In this document: in pieces, positions 57,143-64,000 of the stretch | Layout: each line of letters starts with the position of its first letter | How positions within the stretch are numbered: the first letter of the stretch is position 1 | NCBI GenBank assembly: GCA_949130495.1 | Contig: OX422216.1 | Location: 103,671,967 to 103,735,966 of the forward strand | Origin: Sambucus nigra | Taxonomy: Eukaryota; Streptophyta; Magnoliopsida; Dipsacales; Adoxaceae | Direction of reading: 5' to 3' | DNA length: 64,000 bases | Position numbers and translations under genes: made by a program | The notes under the pieces: generated by a model | The model's database searches: none | Told to the model about the DNA's origin: nothing | Seen by the model: only the letters and a program-made list of their open reading frames with translations

Positions 57143-57353
57143 GTAGAATTCATTCATGAATAATGAGTTATATGAGGAACGTGTGAAGTAATTTGCTAGT
57201 AAATAAGAAGATTAGGCAACAAAGTGATTCTTTTTTAGTTTTTTGCAAGTAGAATTTATTCATGAATAATGAGTTATCTAAGGAATGTGTAAAGTACTTG
57301 GCAAGTAAATAAGAAGACTAGGCAACAAAGTGATTCTTTTGTAGTTTTTTGCA
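57143..57353. repeat. 106-bp tandem duplication
   Basis: Units start GTAGAATTCATTCATGAATA and GTAGAATTTATTCATGAATA. They stay alike through GGCAACAAAGTGATTCTTTT to TAGTTTTTTGCA. A second, separate pair with TTGGATTT(T/C)ATTTATGAGAC lies at about 56880 and 57472. Confidence 0.9.
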
Positions 57354-58329
57354 TAATATGAAATTGGTGAATTGAATAAGATTCCTTAGTGTTCATATTT
57401 ATGAGAAGATAATTATGTTCTCTTGACAACTTACCTCATCAAGACAGAAGTGTATCAAGGGGGGTTGCTCATTTGGATTTCATTTATGAGACATCCCGTG
57501 CATTTAGTTTAGAGAAGGTTAGGAGTTGGGATTCTAGGAATAAATAAATGTATCTTGGTTAATCAACATTGAAAGTATATAATGTGTGTGTCGAGAGAGA
57601 AAGAGAGAGACCTTGATAGAGAGAGAAATAAAACTTTCATATTGGCGTACTCGAGGAGCATATTTGGATCTAGAATTTTGATGTCGTGACTTTAAATGGT
57701 TTGACACTACGTAGCAGGTGGTGACGGGTCGTTGTGATTGTTTGTCGATATATTTGGCCATTCGAACAACAGGTGGCATTTAGATGTGTGATAGTTTGTT
57801 GATATTTCCATCCACCGAAAAACAGGTAGCATTTGGATATTGTGATGGTTTAAGGTGTTCTGGCACTATGTAGTAAGTGGTGACTATTCGGTATAGTCCA
57901 GCATTACGTAACAGGTGGCGACGGGTCTATGAAATGGTTGTGTTTTGGACATACCTCGTATTTCACGTTAGAAGCGTGGCAAACCAATAGGTCCCAACTA
58001 CTTGACTCCCTAGTAGTGGAGGTCAAATAAAATCATGTCCAAGTAACGCTCCAAAAAAGGTTGTGCATAACACTCCAGAAGAGGTAATGAACAAATGATC
58101 CACTTTCTCTAAAACCCAAAAGGGTTTATTGTCTACGAAAAGATACAAGTCCCTGAAGCGACTATAAATCCCCTAAAGTAGTAAAAAGTACCTAACATTA
58201 ATGAGATCTCTATGTTTTATACATATATAAGAGAAACATAGGATCGCCAAATATGTTCATCAATGATATAATTATATATAGTGTAGATACACAAATCAAT
58301 GGCAAGTGATAATGCAAATATACGTTCTA

Positions 58330-59520
58330 CAATTTAATGTTGAAAAAGTAAATATTAGCCAAAATGGGAAATTTTCATGGTGGCAAAATTCGAGTCTCTA
58401 AATAAATTTAGTGTATTCGAAACTACAATACAAACCCCATGAGAAGTTAACCCACGAAGTTGCAAATGGGTATTTATAATAAACATAAGTTAGAAATTTA
58501 TTAAAGAATTCACAACCTCTGGCACAAGATTTCCTTTAGAAACCAAATATTGATTATTTACAAGCATACCATCTTGTTATGGTCGTAAATACTTTTCAGA
58601 TATCTGACTAGCTTAGCAGTTTTCAAAATGTGTTATACATTAGACTCATGGATATTATAACTGCTTAATTGTAGGGGACTTAGACAAAGAATGCATATGA
58701 AATTCCCAAAAGAATCTTCTTTGTCTGAAGCAAAGCTGGAGAGTACATACTCAATTCGAATAAGGCATTCATTATATAGCTTAAATCAATCCGAAAGGAT
58801 ATAGGTACAGTTGTCTTGGAAAATACTTATCTAAGAAAAGGTATGAAAATAACTATATATGCCAATGTATCATTATACAAATATCCTTACAAGGATGTTC
58901 TCTTGAAGAGCTAAAACGAAGTGTAAAATTCATAATTAAGGAATTCAAAAATGAATGAACTTAGGGTAATGAGTTATTGTCTCGGCCTGTAGAACGGGAA
59001 TAACTTTAGTTAAATAATTGTCCATTAGTTGAATGGATTGAAATGCTTTAGCATACATCAAGAACACCATTTTAGTATACAAAGGTTTTGGATATTAAAG
59101 TATTCATATCATCCTAAAGAGATGACAAATATAACTTTGGTCTATAAGTACCATATTTATATGTTATAATTCCATTGTTAAGTTTGGTCAAGAAGTACCA
59201 TACTTGTACGTTACTAGTATATTGCTATACGTAGCATAATGCATGATAGTGGACACAGTAATCACAGTCAATCTCCTGGAAATAAATAATTACAATTGAC
59301 TTGCGATCACGGGACTAATACCAGTCATATTATATGATATGTTGATGTAATTACTAACGTGATACTTTTAAATCTAATGATCCACGTCCAGTTAGTTATG
59401 TAGATGCACATAATCTTTGTGATCCTCATAAGGAAAAATCAAAGCAATTATGACTTACCACTAGCAACAAATATTATGACCCCTGCGTATAAAGTAAATG
59501 ATGCGTGTATAACTCAAATA
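58330..59520 (+). pseudogene. Ty1/copia reverse transcriptase and RNase H remnant
   Basis: No long frame survives, but in successive frames the order is right. KFESLNKFSVFETTIQTP and CKWVF (cf. L..NSVF...TP and YKWVF) come first, then DYLQAYHLVMVVNTFQ (cf. IDYEETYSPV...TFR) near 58550. IRLMDIITA (cf. LHQMDV.TAYL) follows, then MKFPKESSLSEAK and YSIRIRHSLYSLNQSERI (cf. KL.RSLYGLKQSGR.W) near 58790. An RNase H piece with NDPRPVSYVDAHNLCDPHKE (cf. NP.LVGYADAGYLSDPHK) lies near 59390. The family resembles Tork/Angela-type copia; subfamily not assigned. Confidence 0.7.
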
Positions 59521-59896
59521 CAAAGAGGCTACATTGAGGGATATTTTCATTTTTAGTTTTTTTTGGCTTTAGTCTCATTTCCAGAGATTTGTTATACTCT
59601 TATTCCATGTATTTTAAAAATTGTAATAAGTCCCATAAACACAAAAAATGATTCATAACCACTCATTAACCATCATTCTTCCTTTTCCCGGAGAGTGATA
59701 GTTGTCCCTTAGTTATTATAATAAGGCCAACAACTAAAAAAATGGGAGTGGGTATAAATGAATCTTCAAAAGTGGGACTAAATAATTGAAATCCCTTTCA
59801 TTTTTTCTACATGCATGAACTCCAGAAGGGTTATGAAACAAATAAACTGCAAAAGAGTCATGCTATTGAAGTCAAATAGATCCGATAAAGTTACAG
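59521..59896. other. spacer between copia remnant and Tat LTR
   Basis: Low-complexity AT-rich DNA with no recognised feature. It could hold the copia element's decayed 3' end. Confidence 0.4.
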
Positions 59897-60322
59897 TGGT
59901 ATCAAAAAATATCACAATAGAGATTATACGAAGAACAATCACAATCAACAGGGAAATCAAAAAATCACACACATAACACAACTACGTACGTGGTTCGACA
60001 ACTTGCCTACGTCCACGGAGAGGTCTACTATTTTATTAAGTATCTCTCAATATGCTTGGTTACATGCCCATATGCCTCGGGCCAGGGGTTAAAATTAATA
60101 GATGTAGGACCCTAATTGTTCTAGTAACTCCACGATGCCCATGATGATCTATGAATCCCTTGAATATCTCCATAAGATTGTAGGGGATTTACTTAGTTTA
60201 AGGGCAGTGTGGACTAAACACGCATGTAGCTTCGTCTCTAGATATGAGGTCGGGCTGCTCTTTGCATCTGTTGGGCCAGGTCGACCGTTGTTGTGGGATT
60301 TGGACAAAATTTGGTCTCCACA
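59897..60322 (-). repeat. 3' LTR of a second Tat-like element
   Basis: On the minus strand it starts TGTGGAGACCAAATTTTGTC at 60322, right after a polypurine tract, and ends near GATACCA at 59897 (426 bp; the first Tat LTR is 411). It shares the GTGGACGTAGGCA...GAACCACGT motif (59989-60018). The left end is inferred from the TGTGG...CCA ends. Confidence 0.65.
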
Positions 60323-60335
60323 ATTGCCCCTAAAA
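60323..60335 (-). other. polypurine tract of second Tat-like element
   Basis: The minus strand reads TTTTAGGGGCAAT before the LTR start, close to CTTTGGGGCAAT of the first Tat element. Confidence 0.7.
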
Positions 60336-60728
60336 TCCTTGGGCCATCTCTTGGGTTAATGGATTTTATAAGCAACTTAGAACGCGGCCTTGGTAGTATT
60401 CATAATTCATTGAAGCAGGAAATGTGTTCTTGTCTTTTCGTGAGATATTGGAGTGCCAAATCTTCCTCGAGAAATGTAAAGCGTCACTTGAGTGTTTGAA
60501 ATTGGTTTGTCAAAAACCCAAATGCCAGTTCACCGTACTTGTTCGTCTTTATGCACACTGTGTCTCCAGGCTTCATTTCTTACTTCCACTTCTTCAAAAT
60601 CAAGACTTCCTCAGCTTTTCCAACTCTCCTCTCTATCTCAAAAGTTTTAACCTTCTTCTTTTTCTATCTTCCTTTCTTCTTCACATCGATCTTTTACCGT
60701 AGCTAGGTTTTTTTGTGTTTTTCTCTGA

Positions 60729-60803
60729 TGGCGATGCTTGATAATAAATCTTTGTTAGAGTTTAGAAAGTGTTACAACATTACAGATTGAGTAGAGATAG
60801 AGT
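60729..60803 (+). pseudogene. aORF 5' end of second Tat-like element
   Basis: ATG at 60729 gives MAMLDNKSLLEFRKCYNITD, then a stop and VEIE. It aligns position by position with the aORF start of the first Tat element (MAKIGNRSISEFRKFYNIPE...IEIE). The distance from ATG to LTR is about 405 bp in both. The similarity ends at about 60803, where other DNA begins. The leader 60336-60728 is pyrimidine-rich near its 3' part, as expected for a transcript leader. Confidence 0.75.
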
Positions 60804-61296
60804 GATATGAATCTCACCAACAATTGTGATGAAACCCAATAACAATGATGGTTGAAGAACCCAAGATCGTATAAACAAAGTTTCTTGAGCCTTGACCCGT
60901 TACCTAGTAAGATAAGAAACAAGACTACAAAGGATTAAAACGCCACACCAAGAAATCCAAGAATCTCTCACGAATCAAGGTGATAAGTTTGGTTATTTGA
61001 ACGCCACAAGATTAACTTGATAAGTTCAGAAAGTTTTCTTAAGAACCAAGAGGAACAAAATTACCTCACAATAATATTAGTTTATCTCAAAAAGTTCTTA
61101 CAAAATTCGTAGCTCCCCTCATTTATACTTGGAACAACCCTCCAAGAATAGGAAATGAAATAAATACAGCATTAAACAACACAATAGTCAAAGTAAACAA
61201 GTTCCAACGATTTTTAGGCCACTTGGACTTGGAAAACAACAAAATATGACTAAATGACTAAGTTTAATGTATTTAAAGATAACCATCCAAGACTAG
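60804..61296. other. unclassified segment between two Tat-like ends
   Basis: It interrupts the aORF at 60803 and is itself followed by the third Tat-like LTR. It looks like LTR or leader sequence of an unidentified element. No coding motif was found. Confidence 0.35.
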
Positions 61297-62212
61297 TGAT
61301 GATACCGGAATCAGCACCACCAGATAAGGTGTTCTCAAGCTCAATCTAAGAACAACAATGGCAGCATAGTTATGTAAAAGGTAAGAGAATGAGATGAGGA
61401 GAAGAGGAGAGAGCACCAGGATATAAGTGGTTCAGCCTAAATTGGCCTACGTCCACTGTGTGTGTGTGAATAACCTCACTGCAATAAGGCACTAATGGCC
61501 ATGGATACAATCTCTCAAGCTTTCTCTATCTGCTGTGTATCTAGACAGAGTTTCAGCTAGGGTTGAATATCTGGGATCCTTGGCAAGGTAGAGGATGACC
61601 TCTATGTATAGTATTTAGGGGGTGTAATGTACCCCCCATGCATGCAATGAGCATGTGTGTGTTTGCCTCACCAATATGGGAAAGCCATCTGTCACTGTCA
61701 CATGTAGGGAATGATGATGCAATATTCTCCCCACGTGTGGGGAATAATCTTGTTATAACTGATTTGTGTCCACGTGCCCTTATCAAAATGTCAGCAGATG
61801 CTCGGCTATCGCGCCTGATGTATGACCTCGGCCTGGGGGAGGCCGAGGTTGGTAAGTCTAGGTACTTGTTCAGTCCGAGTATTCCATGGTGGTCTCGGCC
61901 TAATCCCAGCCGAGACAATGGACAAGGTCGGCCTGGGACAAGGTTGAGCTGGAGTGTGTTTGGTGTCGACTAATGCCTTGATGAAGTTGCTGGTGGCTTC
62001 CTGCGAGCTCAGCCTATGTATGGCCGAGGTTGCCATTCCAAGGTATACGAGAATGCTGCTGATCCTTGTGACGCCCCTTGGAGAGGCTGGTGGTAGTGTC
62101 GGCCTGGGCCGACCTTGCTATGGCCGAGGGCTGATATCGCGTGTTCCCAACGTCGGCCATAATCTGGTCGAGGTTGGTGTCTCTGGGCCGAGGTCACACT
62201 TGGGGCATATCA
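61297..62212 (-). repeat. 3' LTR of a third Tat-like element
   Basis: On the minus strand it starts TGATATGCCCCAAG at 62212 after a polypurine tract and ends ...GGTATCATCA at 61297 (916 bp). The R/U5 motif is at 61427-61458. Its U3 side (61826-62191) has ten TCGGCC/GGCCGA sites. The element's pol would lie beyond the right window edge. Confidence 0.65.
61826..62191. repeat. TCGGCC/GGCCGA inverted-repeat cluster
   Basis: The 6-mer in either orientation starts at 61828, 61841, 61895, 61928, 62022, 62099, 62107, 62122, 62153 and 62186. Three pairs form short hairpins: CCTCGGCCT/AGGCCGAGG (61826-61848), GTCTCGGC/GCCGAGAC (61892-61916) and GTCGGCC/GGCCGAC (62098-62113). Confidence 0.85.
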
Positions 62213-62227
62213 ATCACCCCCCAGCCC
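62213..62227 (-). other. polypurine tract of third Tat-like element
   Basis: The minus strand reads GGGCTGGGGGGTGAT before the LTR start TGATATGCCCC. Confidence 0.65.
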
Positions 62228-62407
62228 TTAGTCATATGTGGGAGTAGGTGACTAGGGGATTACCACACCTCCGAGGCCTGTCTATTACAAGCCAATATTT
62301 GTTTGGCACTTGTCCAATGCTGAGGTATGCTTGCTAGGTGGGCGTGTGCTGTTAACCGCCCTTTGGGGCTCCCAAGGAAATGATGGGCCTTGGGAGTTGT
62401 GCCTGAG

Positions 62408-62416
62408 TATTTAAGG
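62408..62416 (+). promoter_or_regulatory. TATA-like box upstream of third aORF
   Basis: TATTTAAGG lies about 30 bp upstream of a pyrimidine-rich leader start (CTATTTCCTTTCCTTCTTCA). It is placed to drive the plus-strand aORF from the internal region next to the 3' LTR. Confidence 0.5.
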
Positions 62417-62572
62417 GTTTTGAACCCTATTTCCTTTCCTTCTTCATCACTTCTCTTGTTTCCAGCCATCTCTCTCCTGCAGCCTTCTCTCTCTTAGAAA
62501 GATCCTTGCCGAAGCTTTTGGAGGGTGGTTTTCTCGCGTCTTGTCGTCTCCTCCTTACCATTTCATCCTCAG

Positions 62573-62755
62573 GTAACCTTCGCCATACTTTTTACTTCAT
62601 TTTTCCTGCAAGTCTCCTTATTTTCGCGTTTTTCGACGATTTTTTGAGTTTTCCGGCGAGGCCACCATTACTTCAGGCGAACAATTCTTGCCACATTTAG
62701 GTAGTTTGATCTTTTACTGCTTTACTTCACTAGCCAACCTTGTTTGTGGTTTTAG
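62573..62755 (+). other. predicted leader intron of third aORF (183 nt)
   Basis: CTCAG/GTAACC donor and GTTTTAG/GAATC acceptor around a T-rich body, just upstream of ATG 62783. Confidence 0.45.
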
Positions 62756-62782
62756 GAATCCTAAGTGTAGTGTCATCCTCTG

Positions 62783-64000
62783 ATGCTCAGACCCTTATAT
62801 CAGCTTCTTGAGGAGTTCCTCTCCCTTAGAGAGAAGACTTTAGAAAAGATTAGACAAATAGAATGAGCACAGGAGGAGGCTCGTAGGTCACAAGAGTTTC
62901 CCATTAGACCCATATTTCCACCACCTCTGAAGGTGATATATCCTGACCCCCCAGAGTTTTTCTATCAGACAGAGGTTCCTGCTGATCCCATACCGATGTC
63001 TGAGTCTGAATCTTTGACCTCAGACCCCATGTCTGTGGATGCCTTTCAGGAGGCCATGGACTTCACACCTCGGCCTGATCAGGCCCCTGATCAGGCCGAG
63101 GTCCCCAGTCGAGCCTCATCCCATAATCGCTCAAGCACCTCAGCCTCTTCCTCAAAGGTTGAAATTGTTGAGCCAAGTGTGGCTATACCACCACCACTTG
63201 ACACCATTCCTCTGTCGGCCTTCACTGGTGTCGAGTTCGCTCAGAGGTTCCCGAGTAACCCATCAACATCTACTCCGGTCGACATTGAGTTGGATGATGA
63301 TGATGAGGCTGAGAGCGATGTCGACGTCTCTGAGGCGGCCGAGATCGAGAGTACTATTACTGAGGTAGACCTTCTTTGCTTCAGATATCTGTATTCTATC
63401 AGTCCCTCAATAAAGCTTAGGAGACCTCTGAGGGAGGAGAGGGCTTATCATGGCCGAGACGGCGAGATCTGCCTGTACGAGCAGATGTTCAAGTTGGGGT
63501 TTCGTCTACCCATTCACCCCATTATCAAGTCCATCCTTTCTTATATCAATTTGGCCCCCTCTCAGCTATCCCCTAATGCATGGAGAGTCATAATAGGGGC
63601 CATAGTCCTATGGAAGGTTGTCCACCACTCAGACCTTCCAGTACAAGTCTTCGTAGGTTGCTATGTCCCTTCCTCGGCCAAAAATCATCCGAGCTACTAC
63701 CACTTTGTAGCTCGGAAGCCTGAGAAGAAAATGCTTCAAGTAACTCAGACTTCCAACCATAATTGGAAGCCTCGATATTTCTTTGCTTCTGGGCCATGGG
63801 AATTTGGCCCATGTGCTCCCTCATCAATTCTAGAGCCGAGGATGCCCCTGAGGTGGGGTAAAGTCACAATGTCTACGAGGGCTGACCCTGGCCTGAGCCC
63901 ATCGAACCTTCAGAAGGTGAAAGCCCTTCAAGATCAGGGGGTACATGGTATGTTCGTTAGGTTCGAGCGCTTGATGACTCCCCATTTCCTCTCTGGGACA
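62783..64000 (+). CDS. aORF of third Tat-like element, open to window edge
   Basis: From ATG 62783 the frame has one stop (62864-62866) and is then open for 378 codons to the window edge; the first Met after the stop is at 62996. The N-terminal third is Pro/Ser/Glu-rich and acidic (VDIELDDDDEAESDVDVSEA). Then comes the domain: GEICLYEQMFKLGFRLPIHP, SILSYINLAPSQLSPNAWRV and SSAKNHPSYYHFVARKPEKK, followed by NWKPRYFFASGPWEFGP. This matches the plant 'putative gypsy-type transposon' (Transposase_28-like) proteins and, at lower identity, the aORF at 41111-43284. It is antisense to its presumed minus-strand element and begins about 570 bp from the LTR. Its function is unknown; the coiled-coil and acidic parts of relatives suggest a structural or regulatory protein. 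Codon use is GC-richer than the flanks. Confidence 0.7.
63068..63101. repeat. perfect 16-bp inverted repeat inside aORF
   Basis: CCTCGGCCTGATCAGG, two bases (CC), then CCTGATCAGGCCGAGG. It uses the same GGCCGAGG string as the LTR cluster and encodes a PRPDQAPDQAEV-type segment. Confidence 0.9.

Larger units (their letters stand above)
54969..57960 (+). mobile_element. LTR-like block, plus orientation (right end unresolved)
   Basis: It begins TACAATACTCCAAATATTTT, close to the TGTAATACCCC start of the other long LTRs here. It has a leader-like segment near 55550 and, from 56760 on, several duplicated segments like the subrepeats in the solo LTRs. Between 57690 and 57930 units containing AC(T/G)A(C/T)GTA(G/A)(C/T)A(G/A)GTGG(T/C)GAC recur. 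No coding motif was seen and the LTR end was not found. Confidence 0.45.

Noticed and set aside
59890..59905. TGGTATCA as a copia primer-binding site
   Set aside because: It lies at the inferred end of the Tat-like LTR with no LTR end before it on the correct strand, so I read it as the LTR terminus.
63039..63368. Plus-strand ORF of 109 codons
   Set aside because: Out of frame with the longer aORF frame that carries the domain; it is an Arg/Pro/Ser-rich shadow.

Overview
The window looks like intergenic heterochromatin of a flowering plant, probably a eudicot with a large repeat-rich genome. The DNA is AT-rich and full of stops. It carries Ty3/gypsy chromovirus-like (Del/Tekay-like) and Tat-lineage elements, gag-only SIRE-like elements, Ty1/copia remnants, plant L1 and RTE LINEs, a CACTA transposase remnant and a hairpin MITE. 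I found no convincing host gene, tRNA or rRNA. Species cannot be fixed from sequence alone. Identifications rest on reading translations by eye; no database was searched.

Layout. 1-579: minus-strand LTR piece. 1310-2200: TNP2-like CACTA transposase remnant. 2205-6400: decayed minus-strand gypsy element A (LTR, gag, protease, RT), split by a 1.1-kb insertion. 8404-18480: decayed minus-strand Del/Tekay-like element B. Its RNase H is interrupted by a 2.7-kb solo LTR with a perfect GTGGG duplication (8801-11519), and its RT by another probable LTR (12168-14808) that carries a truncated L1. 18480-22690: AT-rich DNA with microsatellites only. 22695-33286: a two-LTR, gag-only minus-strand element (TR-GAG type), with a hairpin MITE in one LTR and a 3.1-kb RTE LINE (15-bp duplication) in its interior.

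33375-44060: plus-strand Tat element with gag, protease, RT, two RNase H domains and integrase, followed by antisense, apparently spliced extra ORFs next to the 3' LTR. 44100-46240: SIRE-like gag remnant. 46244-50600: 3-kb solo LTR holding an L1 with a 14-bp duplication. 50606-57960: two more LTR-like blocks in opposite orientations. 58330-59520: copia RT/RNase H remnant. 59897-60803 and 61297-64000: the 3' ends of two further minus-strand Tat elements. Each has an LTR next to the start of the same extra-ORF family. The second extra ORF is open to the window edge and is the longest uninterrupted reading frame here.

The least expected pattern is in the LTRs. Several apparently different LTR families carry clusters of a short palindrome near their 5' (U3) side, and each family has its own core: AATCGATT, TTCGAA, GCTATAGC or TCGGCC/GGCCGA. 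In the best case nine AATCGATT copies sit on a 21-bp ladder. TTCGAA-type cores in other LTRs are also spaced 21-22 bp. This suggests convergent, helically phased protein-binding arrays in U3, or fast-evolving minisatellites that keep a palindromic core.
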